Positions 40,203 to 49,433 of a DNA stretch of 64,000 nucleotides are shown here, piece by piece. The DNA is taken from positions 40,751 through 104,750 of the forward strand of contig CAZKCT010000001.1 of NCBI GenBank assembly GCA_964551545.1, given 5' to 3'. The notes under the pieces were generated by a model that made no database searches, was not told the origin of the DNA, and saw nothing but the letters and a program-made list of their open reading frames with translations. Source of the DNA: Thiopontia sp964551545. Its GTDB lineage: Bacteria > Pseudomonadota > Gammaproteobacteria > GCF-002020875. Positions within the stretch are counted from its first letter, which is position 1, and each line of letters begins with the position of its first letter. The position numbers and the translations under genes were made by a program.

Positions 40203-42857
40203 ATGGCTGAAAGAATGGACAATGACCCACAAGAGACACAAGAGTGGCTCGATGCGTTGGAGGCGGTGATTGAGTTTGAAGGGACGGACCGTGCCCACTA
40301 TTTGATCGAAAAGATGATGGATCGGGCTCGACGCTCGGGCGTCAATCTTCCTTATAGCTCCAACACAGCCTATGTGAACACTATTCCAGTGAGCCATCAG
40401 ATCCGTTTTCCAGGTGATCAGGCGATGGAGCATAAGCTCTTGGCCTATATTCGCTGGAACGCAATGGCGATGGTGGTGAAGGCCAACCACCGTCCGGGTG
40501 GCGTCGGCGGCCACATTGCCAGTTTCGCCTCTTCAGCGACTCTCTATGATGTTGGCTTCAACCACTTTTTCCAAGGCAATGATGCAGAGAAAGGGGGCGA
40601 TCTGGTCTTCTTCCAGGGCCATACAGCGCCTGGCGTCTATGCGCGTGCCTTCCTCGAGGGGCGGATCAGTGAGGCGCAGTTGACCAATTTCCGTTTTGAG
40701 GCGGATGGCGATGGTGTCTCCTCCTATCCACATCCGTGGTTGATGCGTGACTTCTGGCAGTTCCCCACCGTCTCAATGGGGCTGGGGCCGATTCAGGCAA
40801 TCTATCAGGCGCGTTTCATGAAGTACCTGCACCACCGTGAGATTGCCGATACTGATGGTCGTCAGGTCTGGGCCTACCTCGGGGATGGTGAGATGGATGA
40901 GCCGGAGTCACTGGGTGCCATTACCCTGGCCGGACGTGAGAAGCTCGATGATCTGGTCTTTGTGATCAACTGTAACCTGCAGCGTCTCGATGGGCCGGTG
41001 CGGGGTAACGGCAAGATCATTCAGGAGCTGGAGGCACTGTTCCGTGGTGCGGGCTGGAATGTGCTCAAGGTGATCTGGGGCTCTGGCTGGGATGCGCTGC
41101 TGGCGAAAGACAAAACCGGTCTGCTGTTGAAGCGGATGGAAGAGGTGGTTGATGGCGAGTACCAGAACTACAAGTCAAAGGATGGTGCCTTTGTCCGGGA
41201 ACACTTCTTCGGCAAGTATCCCGAGTTGTTGGATCTGGTCTCCGATATGACCGATCAAGACATCTGGAAGCTACAGCGTGGCGGACATGATCCGCGCAAG
41301 ATCTACGCAGCCTATAAAGAGGCGAAGGATCACAAAGGGCAGCCCACCGTGATTCTGGCCAAGACCGTCAAAGGGTATGGCATGGGTGAGGCGGGTGAGG
41401 GGCAGAATGCGACCCACTCACAGAAGAAAATGGGTGTGGAGCACATGCGCCGCTTTCGCGACCGTTTCCATATTCCGGTGACCGATGAGCAGATGGATGA
41501 GATTCCTTTCATCCGCCCTGCAGAGGGAAGCGAAGAGCATAACTACATGCTGGAGCGTCGAGATAGTCTGGGTGGATTCTTGCCGGAGCGTCGTGAAAAT
41601 GCACCGGCGCTGGAGGTTCCACCGCTGGAGAGTTTTGAGGCGCTTCTCAAGGGGAGTGGAGAGCGTGAGCTGTCGACCACGATGGTCTTTGTGCGCATGC
41701 TCTCTACACTGGCGCGTGACAAGCAGATGGGCAAGCATGTGGTGCCCATCGTGCCGGATGAGGCGCGTACCTTCGGGATGGAAGGGATGTTCCGTCAACT
41801 GGGGATCTACTCCTCCTCTGGTCAGCTCTATGAGCCAGAGGACTCCGGTAAGGTGATGTGGTATCGCGAGGATACCAAGGGCCAGATCCTGCAAGAAGGG
41901 ATCAACGAGGCGGGCGCGATGGCGGAGTGGATGGCGGCAGCCACCGCCTACACCAATCATGGCATCAATATGGTGCCGTTCTATATCTATTACTCGATGT
42001 TCGGTTTCCAGCGTATTGGTGATCTGGCTTGGGCGGCGGGTGACATGCAGGCGCGTGGCTTTATGGTCGGCGGTACTGCGGGTCGTACCACACTCAATGG
42101 GGAAGGGTTGCAGCATCAGGATGGCCATAGCCATCTCTTTGCCGCGACCATTCCAAACTGTGTCGCCTATGATCCAACCTACGGCTATGAGCTGACGGTG
42201 ATTATTCAGGACGGTATGCGTCGTATGTATCAAGAGCAGGAGAACGTCTTCTACTACGTCGCAGTGATGAATGAGAACTACACCCACCCCGATATGCCAG
42301 AGGGGGCGGAAGAGGGGATTGTGCGGGGTATGTACCCACTCAAGTCGACCGGATCTGGCGAGCGTCAGGTGCAGTTGCTGGGCAGTGGTGCCATTCTGCG
42401 TGAAGTAGAGGCGGCGGCAGAGATGCTGAAGAGCGACTGGGATGTATCTGCCGATATCTGGAGTGTCACCAGCTTCAATGAGCTGGCACGAGACGGGCAA
42501 GATACCTCTCGATGGAATCGTCTCCATCCTGCCGATGCACCGCGACAGAGCTATGTGGCGCAGTGTCTGGAAGGGACCAAAGGGCCAGTGGTTGCCTCAA
42601 CCGACTATATCCGTCTCTATGCAGAGCAGATTCGAGATCTGGTGCCTGGGCGTTACGAGACGCTGGGTACCGATGGTTACGGACGCAGTGATACCCGAGA
42701 GAAGTTGCGAGACTTCTTCGAAGTGGATCGACGTTTCGTCACGGTGGCCGCATTGAAGGCGTTGGCGGATGAGGGAACCGTGGAGCTCTCTACAGTCACC
42801 GAGGCAATCAACCGTTACGGGATCGACCCCGAGCGTCCTAACCCCGTTGTACGATAG
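40203..42857 (+). CDS. aceE: Pyruvate dehydrogenase E1, homodimeric AceE
   Basis: 884 residues, standard for homodimeric E1. It decarboxylates pyruvate using thiamine diphosphate and acetylates the lipoyl group of E2. The ThDP motif is GDGEMDEPESLGAITLAGR...FVINCNLQRLDGPVRGN (about 225-275). ATG 40203 follows AGAAAAGGATT. It opens an aceE-aceF-lpdA operon. No PdhR-type operator is obvious in the upstream gap, though the region GGGAATTTGATTCGGGTATAAA may include the promoter. Confidence 0.97.
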   Translation: MAERMDNDPQETQEWLDALEAVIEFEGTDRAHYLIEKMMDRARRSGVNLPYSSNTAYVNTIPVSHQIRFPGDQAMEHKLLAYIRWNAMAMVVKANHRPGGVGGHIASFASSATLYDVGFNHFFQGNDAEKGGDLVFFQGHTAPGVYARAFLEGRISEAQLTNFRFEADGDGVSSYPHPWLMRDFWQFPTVSMGLGPIQAIYQARFMKYLHHREIADTDGRQVWAYLGDGEMDEPESLGAITLAGREKLDDLVFVINCNLQRLDGPVRGNGKIIQELEALFRGAGWNVLKVIWGSGWDALLAKDKTGLLLKRMEEVVDGEYQNYKSKDGAFVREHFFGKYPELLDLVSDMTDQDIWKLQRGGHDPRKIYAAYKEAKDHKGQPTVILAKTVKGYGMGEAGEGQNATHSQKKMGVEHMRRFRDRFHIPVTDEQMDEIPFIRPAEGSEEHNYMLERRDSLGGFLPERRENAPALEVPPLESFEALLKGSGERELSTTMVFVRMLSTLARDKQMGKHVVPIVPDEARTFGMEGMFRQLGIYSSSGQLYEPEDSGKVMWYREDTKGQILQEGINEAGAMAEWMAAATAYTNHGINMVPFYIYYSMFGFQRIGDLAWAAGDMQARGFMVGGTAGRTTLNGEGLQHQDGHSHLFAATIPNCVAYDPTYGYELTVIIQDGMRRMYQEQENVFYYVAVMNENYTHPDMPEGAEEGIVRGMYPLKSTGSGERQVQLLGSGAILREVEAAAEMLKSDWDVSADIWSVTSFNELARDGQDTSRWNRLHPADAPRQSYVAQCLEGTKGPVVASTDYIRLYAEQIRDLVPGRYETLGTDGYGRSDTREKLRDFFEVDRRFVTVAALKALADEGTVELSTVTEAINRYGIDPERPNPVVR

Positions 42858-42872
42858 AGGAGGAGCAAGACA

Positions 42873-44144
42873 ATGGCAGAGATGATGATTGTTACTGTTC
42901 CTGACATCGGGGACTTCGCCGAGGTTGAAGTGATTGAAATATTAGTTGCCGAGGGTGATGAGGTTCAGCAGGAAGACTCGTTGATCTCGCTGGAGAGCGA
43001 CAAGGCAACGATGGAGATTCCTGCGCCGCAAGGTGGCGTTGTGAAAGGGCTCAAAATTGCGGTTGGAGACAAGGTCTCTGAGGGAGCACCGATCTTGGAG
43101 TTGGAGGTGGTTGCCGGTGCAGCACCTGCTGTAGAGGAGAACCCGAGCGATCCGCCGCCTCAGGTTGAAACGCCAGTGGCTGAAGAGACGCCAAAACCTG
43201 CTCCAGCCGCTGTTGAAACGGCACCCGCGCCATCAGTCATTGATGGCAATAAAGCGCACGCCTCCCCAGCGATCCGTCGTTATGCACGCGAGTTGGGGGT
43301 TGACCTCTCTCAGGTGGGTGGCTCTGGTGCAAAAGGGCGGGTATTGAAAGAGGATGTGAAGCGTTTTGTGAAGAAGGCGCTCTCTGAAGATGGTGTCAAA
43401 GGGGGGAGTGGCATTCCACCGATCCCCAAGGTCGACTTCTCCAAGTTTGGGAGAGTGGATCCACAACCGCTGTCGCGCATCCAGAAGATTTCAGGCAAGC
43501 ATCTCCATGCCTGCTGGTTGAATGTGCCCCATGTCACGCAGTTTGATGAGGCCGATATTACCGAGATGGAGGCGTTCCGTCAGTCGGCGAAAGAGGATGC
43601 GGCGGCTCGCGGTGTGCGCCTGACGCCACTGGTCTTTATCTTGAAGGCGGTGGTTGCGGTGCTCAAGGAGTTCCCTAAATTCAATGCGTCCCTCGATCTG
43701 GATAGTGAACAGTTGATCCTCAAGGACTACTACAACATTGGTGTGGCGGTAGATACCCCGAATGGGTTGATGGTGCCGGTGATCAAGGATGTTGATCGCA
43801 AGGGGGTCTATGAGCTGGCAGAGGAGTTGATGGAGATCAGTGGCCGTGCCCGTGATGGCAAACTCGGCTCAGCCGATCTGCAGGGGGGCACCTTCTCCAT
43901 CTCCAGCCTGGGTGGGATTGGCGGAACCCAGTTTACGCCGATTGTGAATGCACCAGAGGTGGCGATCTTGGGAGTGGCCCGCTCACAGATGAAACCGATC
44001 TGGAATGGAGCCGAGTTTGAGCCACGCCTGATGTTGCCGTTGGCGCTGTCGTATGATCATCGGGTGATCGATGGGGCGGATGGCGCTCGCTTTGCTGCAC
44101 GACTGGGGAATCTGCTCAGTAGCTTTGTGAAAGTATTGCTCTAG
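42873..44144 (+). CDS. aceF: Pyruvate dehydrogenase E2, dihydrolipoamide acetyltransferase
   Basis: 423 residues with one lipoyl domain (about 5-80; lipoyl Lys in LESDKATMEIP), a Pro/Ala/Glu linker, an E3/E1-binding domain (about 125-165; ASPAIRRYARELGVDLSQV) and the catalytic domain (about 200-423) with SYDHRVIDGADGA (catalytic His/Asp). E. coli AceF has three lipoyl domains; here one is on E2 and another on E3. It starts 15 bases after aceE behind AGGAGGAG. Confidence 0.96.
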   Translation: MAEMMIVTVPDIGDFAEVEVIEILVAEGDEVQQEDSLISLESDKATMEIPAPQGGVVKGLKIAVGDKVSEGAPILELEVVAGAAPAVEENPSDPPPQVETPVAEETPKPAPAAVETAPAPSVIDGNKAHASPAIRRYARELGVDLSQVGGSGAKGRVLKEDVKRFVKKALSEDGVKGGSGIPPIPKVDFSKFGRVDPQPLSRIQKISGKHLHACWLNVPHVTQFDEADITEMEAFRQSAKEDAAARGVRLTPLVFILKAVVAVLKEFPKFNASLDLDSEQLILKDYYNIGVAVDTPNGLMVPVIKDVDRKGVYELAEELMEISGRARDGKLGSADLQGGTFSISSLGGIGGTQFTPIVNAPEVAILGVARSQMKPIWNGAEFEPRLMLPLALSYDHRVIDGADGARFAARLGNLLSSFVKVLL

Positions 44145-44257
44145 TCTAATGCCCCCATTGAATTTGGTAATGGTGGGTATTTAGATTTACTGTTTGGCTT
44201 GGGTTGCGCCACAAGGCACGCTACCCGTTTCACGGTCATAGGATTGAGAGAAGAAGA

Positions 44258-45988
44258 ATGACGACTGAGGTAAGAGTACCCGATATCGGGGATTTCGAGG
44301 GGGTAGAGGTGATCGAGTTGCTGGTCTCAGCCGGTGACAGTATCGCCAAAGAGGACTCACTGGTCTCGCTGGAGAGTGACAAGGCGACCATGGAGATCCC
44401 TTCGCCAGTTGCCGGTACGGTGCAAGAGATCAAGATTGTTGTAGGGGACAAGGTATCCCAGGGGGATCTGATCCTACTGGCAGAGGTTGCAGAGACAATA
44501 GCAGCGCCTGAGACAGAGGAGAAAGTCGCGGCGGCTGCGTCTCCACTTACACCGGCAGCAGCCCCCACTGGTGATGCCGATATTCAGGCGGAAGTACTGG
44601 TGCTGGGATCTGGTCCCGGTGGTTACACGGCGGCTTTCCGTGCCGCAGATCTTGGCAAGAAAGTGGTGATGGTAGAGCGCCACGCCTCGATTGGTGGCGT
44701 CTGCCTCAATGTGGGCTGTATCCCCTCCAAGGCACTGCTACATACCGCACAGGTGATTAACGAGGCGGATTCGATGGCCAATCATGGCGTCCGTTTCAGT
44801 CAGCCTGAAGTGAATATTGACAAGATCCGTGACTGGAAAGAGGGCGTGGTCAACCGTCTGACCGGTGGTTTGGGTATGCTGGCCAAGCAGCGCAAGGTGC
44901 AGGTGGTCACTGGAGAGGGTCAATTCACCTCACCCAATACCCTGTCTGTAGAGACGGCGGAAGGGATGAAGAGCATCTCTTTCGAAAATGCGATCATCGC
45001 AGCCGGTTCTCGTTCAGTAGAAATTCCGGTTTTCCCTCATGATGATTCCCGGGTGTGGGACTCCACCGATGCACTGCGTCTGAAAGAGGTGCCGGAGCGT
45101 CTGTTGATTGTTGGGGGTGGCATCATCGGACTGGAGATGGCGACGGTCTATGAGGCGTTGGGTTCTAAAATTACTGTGGTTGAGCTCCAGGATTCGCTGA
45201 TTCCCGGTGCCGACAAGGACATTGTCCGCCCACTGCAGAAGCGCATCGGCAAGCGTTACGAGAATATCTATCTGAAGACCCGTGTCGCCAGCATGAGCGC
45301 AGAAGAGAGCGGCATTAAGGTGGGCTTTGAAGGGGGCAAGGCGCCGCAAGAGGATACCTTCGATGCAGTGCTGGTCTCGGTTGGTCGCGCGCCCAATGGC
45401 AAGTTAATTAGCGCAGAGAGTGCTGGTGTGAATGTCGATGACTATGGCTTTATCGCCACAGACAAGCAGATGCGAACCAATGTTTCTCACATCTTTGCGA
45501 TTGGAGATATCGTTGGACAACCGATGCTGGCCCACAAAGCGACCCATGAGGCGAAGGTGGCTGCGGAGGTGATTTGCGGTCATAAGTCAGCCTTTGACCC
45601 GCTGACTATTCCATCGGTGGCCTATACCGATCCTGAGGTGGCGTGGGCAGGGCTAACCGAGATCGAGGCAAAAGCGCAGGGCATTGAATTCACCAAGGGT
45701 GCGTTCCCGTGGGCAGCGAGTGGCCGTAGTCTCAGTATCGGACGTGATGAAGGGATGACCAAGGCGCTTTTCGACAAGGAGAGTGGCCGCCTGATTGGTG
45801 CTGCGATGGTGGGGACCAACGCGGGCGAGTTGATTGCCGAGGCGGTGTTGGGAATCGAGATGGGTTCGGACATGGAAGATATTGGGCTGACTATTCATCC
45901 CCATCCGACCCTGTCGGAGACACTCTGTTTTGCTGCAGAGATGGCAGAAGGAACCATTACTGACCTGATGCCACCAAAAAAGAGGTAA
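44258..45988 (+). CDS. lpdA: Dihydrolipoamide dehydrogenase E3 with N-terminal lipoyl domain
   Basis: 576 residues from ATG 44258. A lipoyl domain (about 1-80; LESDKATMEIPSP) is joined through an Ala/Pro linker to a full flavoprotein disulfide reductase: FAD motif VLGSGPGGYTAAFRAADLG, redox CLNVGCIPSK, NAD motif IVGGGIIGLEMA and the C-terminal HPHPTLSE with the catalytic His-Glu. It reoxidises the dihydrolipoyl group and makes NADH. Such lipoyl-E3 proteins are known in some proteobacteria. It begins 113 bases after aceF; an earlier start at 44204 is rejected. Confidence 0.96.
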   Translation: MTTEVRVPDIGDFEGVEVIELLVSAGDSIAKEDSLVSLESDKATMEIPSPVAGTVQEIKIVVGDKVSQGDLILLAEVAETIAAPETEEKVAAAASPLTPAAAPTGDADIQAEVLVLGSGPGGYTAAFRAADLGKKVVMVERHASIGGVCLNVGCIPSKALLHTAQVINEADSMANHGVRFSQPEVNIDKIRDWKEGVVNRLTGGLGMLAKQRKVQVVTGEGQFTSPNTLSVETAEGMKSISFENAIIAAGSRSVEIPVFPHDDSRVWDSTDALRLKEVPERLLIVGGGIIGLEMATVYEALGSKITVVELQDSLIPGADKDIVRPLQKRIGKRYENIYLKTRVASMSAEESGIKVGFEGGKAPQEDTFDAVLVSVGRAPNGKLISAESAGVNVDDYGFIATDKQMRTNVSHIFAIGDIVGQPMLAHKATHEAKVAAEVICGHKSAFDPLTIPSVAYTDPEVAWAGLTEIEAKAQGIEFTKGAFPWAASGRSLSIGRDEGMTKALFDKESGRLIGAAMVGTNAGELIAEAVLGIEMGSDMEDIGLTIHPHPTLSETLCFAAEMAEGTITDLMPPKKR

Positions 45989-46001
45989 AATAGACTCAAT
46001 C

Positions 46002-46070
46002 ACCACAGAGGGCACAGAGCACACAGAGTTTTCAAAACGATCTCTCTGTGGACTCTGTGCCCTCTGTGGT
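46002..46070. repeat. CACAGAG-type long palindrome between lpdA and argG
   Basis: ACCACAGAGGGCACAGAG (46002-46019) pairs with CTCTGTGCCCTCTGTGGT (46053-46070), with additional CACAGAG/CTCTGTG pairing inside. The motif is a recurrent intergenic palindrome in many bacteria as I recall. It may end or stabilise the pdh transcript. Only one copy is present in the window. Confidence 0.8.
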
Positions 46071-46102
46071 TCATCTGTTTTTGAAGTTTTTGGAAGATTG
46101 TC

Positions 46103-47317
46103 ATGTCAGAGATCAAGAAAGTCGTACTCGCCTACTCGGGCGGCCTGGATACCTCCATCATCCTCAAGTGGCTGGAGGATGTTTATGGGTGTGAGGTGGT
46201 CACCTTTACTGCTGATATCGGTCAGGGTGAAGAGGTCGAGCCAGCGCGTGCCAAGGCGGAGGCGATGGGGATCAAGGAGATCTATATCGATGATCTGCGT
46301 GAGGAGTATGCGCGTGATTTTATTTTCCCGATGTTCCGCGCTAATGCGATCTATGAGGGGGAGTATCTGCTTGGTACCTCGATTGCCCGTCCACTGATCT
46401 CTAAACGTCTGGTGGAGATTGCCAAAGAGACCGGTGCGGATGCGATTTCCCACGGCGCAACCGGCAAGGGGAACGACCAGGTGCGCTTTGAATTGGGTGC
46501 CTATGCGCTGATGCCGGATGTGAAGATCATCGCGCCATGGCGCGAGTGGGATCTCAACTCGCGCGCCAAGCTGATGGCCTATGCCGAAGAGCACAATATC
46601 CCGGTCGACTTTGCCCAGCAAGGAAAGAAGTCCCCCTACTCAATGGATGCCAACCTGTTACACATCTCCTATGAGGGCGATATTCTGGAAGACCCCTACG
46701 CGGAGCCAGAAGAAGAGATGTGGCGTTGGAGTGTCTCCCCAGAGAATGCTCCGAATGAGCCGACTTACATTGAGGTCGATTTCGAGAACGGTGATCCGGT
46801 GGCGATCAATGGTGAGGCGATGAGCCCGGCCACGGTGATGGAGACCCTGAACAAGCTCGGTGGTGATAATGGGATCGGTCGTGACGATATCGTCGAGAAC
46901 CGCTATGTCGGGATGAAGTCCCGTGGTTGTTACGAGACACCGGGAGGGACCATTCTGCTCAAGGCCCACCGCGCAATCGAATCGCTGACGCTGGATCGTG
47001 AGGCGGCCCACATGAAGGATGAGCTGATGCCACGCTACGCCAAGCTGGTCTACAACGGCTACTGGTGGTCCCCAGAGCGGGAGATGCTGCAGGCAGCGAT
47101 TGATGAGACCCAGAAGGTGGTCAATGGTACGGTACGTCTGAAGCTCTACAAGGGCAATGTGATTGTGGTGGGGCGCAAGTCCGAAACCAATAGTCTCTTC
47201 AATGAAGAGATCGCCACCTTTGAAGAGGATGATGGCGCTTATGACCAGAAGGATGCGGCCGGGTTTATCCGCTTGAACTCACTGCGACTGCGCATTGGAG
47301 CCAAGCAGGGTCGTTAG
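46103..47317 (+). CDS. argG: Argininosuccinate synthase
   Basis: 404 residues. It joins citrulline and aspartate using ATP. The N-type ATP pyrophosphatase motif VVLAYSGGLDTSIILKWL is at the N-terminus; GATGKGNDQVRFELG and the KSRGCYETPGGTIL segment are also typical. It belongs to the argininosuccinate synthase type of about 400 residues. argA, argF and argD are in three other places in the window. No ARG box is obvious before it; the CACAGAG palindrome lies there. Confidence 0.97.
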   Translation: MSEIKKVVLAYSGGLDTSIILKWLEDVYGCEVVTFTADIGQGEEVEPARAKAEAMGIKEIYIDDLREEYARDFIFPMFRANAIYEGEYLLGTSIARPLISKRLVEIAKETGADAISHGATGKGNDQVRFELGAYALMPDVKIIAPWREWDLNSRAKLMAYAEEHNIPVDFAQQGKKSPYSMDANLLHISYEGDILEDPYAEPEEEMWRWSVSPENAPNEPTYIEVDFENGDPVAINGEAMSPATVMETLNKLGGDNGIGRDDIVENRYVGMKSRGCYETPGGTILLKAHRAIESLTLDREAAHMKDELMPRYAKLVYNGYWWSPEREMLQAAIDETQKVVNGTVRLKLYKGNVIVVGRKSETNSLFNEEIATFEEDDGAYDQKDAAGFIRLNSLRLRIGAKQGR

Positions 47318-47339
47318 GCTGTATGGGCAGGATGGATTG

Positions 47340-47816
47340 ATGGGACCTTCAGTAAAACTGGTTTTCACCAATCCCATCCACTTTCTCGCCTTCGGATTTG
47401 GTTCGGGACTGGCTCCATTTGCACCTGGGACCTTTGGTACGCTGGCGGCCATTCCACTCTATCTAATGATGCAGCCGCTTTCGCTGCCACTCTATCTTGC
47501 TGTGGTTGCGATCGCGTTCATTGCTGGGATCTGGATCTGTGGGGTCGCGGGTGCCGACCTTGGGGTACATGATCATGGTGGGATTGTCTGGGATGAATTT
47601 GTTGGCCTTTGGGTAACCATGATCGCCGCCCCAGCGGGTTGGCCATGGGTGGTTGCTGGTTTTCTGCTCTTTCGTTTGTTTGATATCTGGAAGCCGTGGC
47701 CCATCAGTTGGGCGGATCAGCAGCTTTCTGGTGGCTTCGGGGTGATGCTGGATGATCTGATTGCAGGGCTTTATGCGCTGCTGTTGATGCAGATTGCGGC
47801 GTACTGGTTGAAATAG
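47340..47816 (+). CDS. pgpA: Phosphatidylglycerophosphatase A
   Basis: 158 residues, an inner-membrane enzyme that dephosphorylates phosphatidylglycerol phosphate. Signature segments are SGLAPFAPGTFGTLAAIPLY, HDHGGIVWDEFVGLW, FDIWKPWPI and MLDDLIAGLYA. ATG 47340 follows GGATGGATTG; an in-frame start at 47295 inside argG is rejected. In many relatives pgpA follows thiL; here it follows argG by 22 bases and converges on the histidine kinase gene. Confidence 0.94.
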   Translation: MGPSVKLVFTNPIHFLAFGFGSGLAPFAPGTFGTLAAIPLYLMMQPLSLPLYLAVVAIAFIAGIWICGVAGADLGVHDHGGIVWDEFVGLWVTMIAAPAGWPWVVAGFLLFRLFDIWKPWPISWADQQLSGGFGVMLDDLIAGLYALLLMQIAAYWLK

Positions 47817-47831
47817 AAATAGCTGTCCCAC

Positions 47832-49433
47832 CTATCGAGGCAGGGTGATTTCAGCGCTGAATCCACCCTCTGGAAGATTATTGAGGGTTAGAGTGCCAGC
47901 GTGAGACTCGGTGATCTCCTGGACAATGGCCAGACCAAGGCCGATGCCGCCACTCTGGCGATTTCTTGATGAGTCGGCTCGGAAGTAGGGGGTTGTGATC
48001 TTCTCCAGGAGTGCCGGGTCAACCCCGGGACCATCATCAACCACGCGAATGGTGAGCTGGCGTTCATTGTCCTCAATCAACAGCGCCACCTGCTCTCCAT
48101 ATCGGAATGCATTGTTGAGCAGATTCTGTATGGCGCGCCGGAGTTGGAGTGGCTGGCAGAGGTAGCGCCAATGTGCTTTGCCGTGACTGGAAAGTGGGCG
48201 GTTAACCTCCCTCATCTCTTGCTGGATCTCAGCGATCAACTGGTTGATATCGATAATCCCGGGGCTTTCTTGGAGCTCTTCATCTCGCAGATAACTGAGA
48301 GAGTGCTCGACCAGTTGCTGGATCTCTCCAATGTCTGCAAGGCTCTGTTGTTGGGGGGTACCACTCAGTAGCGTTGAGATCCTGAGCTGCAGGCGGGTGA
48401 GTGGGGTACGAAGATCGTGAGAGATGGCATTGAGCATACGAATACGGTTTTGGGTCTGAAGGATAAGCCTGCGTTCACTGCTTCGCTGCTGTTCATAGTA
48501 CTGTGCGCTCTGCTGGCTCCGATACTGTACGGTCAGAAAGTAGATCATGGAGAGTATGCCTAGCGCTACCCAGTGAAAAAGAGAGAGCGTGAGAACCTTG
48601 ATGGTTGCTTCTGACCTCAGTAGAAAAGGTTGGCTGGGATTGTTGAGGCGGACTCGGTCCGTGAGGGAAATAGTGATGTTTCCGGCAAGGTCTGAAAGGC
48701 TTCCCGTGCCTTTTCTTTCTACCAGAGGGCGCTGTTTCTCATTGTTTGGGTTATAGAGTGAGAGCGCTGTGGTCAAGCGAGATTTGGGAGGGAGTAGTGT
48801 GGTTGGATCAATCAACAACCCAACATGGAGCTCAGAATACCAGGGGAATGGTTGGTCCTGCTTTTCAATTAGACGGGTGGTACGTTGTAGTAGGAAATAG
48901 TGGGGTTTGTCATCAATCAAGTAGGGGAGGGAGCTGTGTGCATCGACCCCACTGGTGGCATGAATAGTTCCACTCAGGGCAGGGATCTTTTGTGCGTCCT
49001 CGTTGGCCAGAGTGTATAAATCATCGCTACGGGCGGAATGGTAGAGCAGAATGGGGGAGGTGAGTGCCGGGTGGTTTCCTGCTTTCGTTGTCTCTGTGGG
49101 GTGCTCCGTGGGCAGTGTTGGGAATAGCATTACAGCGCGAACCTGTGGAAAAGGAGCGATCAGCGGGGCGATGGTTGCATGAATCCGTTGCTGCTGGAAT
49201 AGATCTGCAGGGCCGATTAGCTGGGCGATGGTTTGCAGAACATTTTCATGGGTCTGGAGGAGATGTTCAATCTGTTGTTTCTGCTGGTGAGAGGCCGAAA
49301 AAAAGTCTGCTCTTGCGGCCACATATTGGTGGATAGTGAGCCATCCAAGCGTGACAGAAACCAGTAGCACCCACCCCGCAATCAAGGTGCGATATCGACG
49401 CCAGAGATGACGGATAGAGAGGCGGTTCCTCAA
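47832..49433 (-). CDS. Sensor histidine kinase without HAMP domain
   Basis: 533 residues. Transmembrane helices at about 14-34 and 283-303 flank a periplasmic sensor of roughly 245 residues. The cytoplasmic part starts with a short coiled coil, then HisKA with the phospho-acceptor in NAISHDLRTPLTRLQLR and HATPase_c with RAIQNLLNNAFRYG (N box), VVDDGPGVD and GGIGLGLAIV. No HAMP is seen between helix two and HisKA; a HAMP is instead encoded by the preceding gene, whose stop overlaps this start by 4 bases. It is the last gene of the five-gene unit and the probable partner of the OmpR-type regulator that begins it. Confidence 0.92.
   Translation of the reverse strand: MRNRLSIRHLWRRYRTLIAGWVLLVSVTLGWLTIHQYVAARADFFSASHQQKQQIEHLLQTHENVLQTIAQLIGPADLFQQQRIHATIAPLIAPFPQVRAVMLFPTLPTEHPTETTKAGNHPALTSPILLYHSARSDDLYTLANEDAQKIPALSGTIHATSGVDAHSSLPYLIDDKPHYFLLQRTTRLIEKQDQPFPWYSELHVGLLIDPTTLLPPKSRLTTALSLYNPNNEKQRPLVERKGTGSLSDLAGNITISLTDRVRLNNPSQPFLLRSEATIKVLTLSLFHWVALGILSMIYFLTVQYRSQQSAQYYEQQRSSERRLILQTQNRIRMLNAISHDLRTPLTRLQLRISTLLSGTPQQQSLADIGEIQQLVEHSLSYLRDEELQESPGIIDINQLIAEIQQEMREVNRPLSSHGKAHWRYLCQPLQLRRAIQNLLNNAFRYGEQVALLIEDNERQLTIRVVDDGPGVDPALLEKITTPYFRADSSRNRQSGGIGLGLAIVQEITESHAGTLTLNNLPEGGFSAEITLPR

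Noticed and set aside
41418..42527. 369-codon antisense frame within aceE
   Set aside because: A shadow frame caused by codon bias; aceE is unambiguous on the plus strand.
46002..46070. Possible CRISPR-like repeat
   Set aside because: It is one inverted pair, not regularly spaced direct repeats, and no cas gene is in the window.
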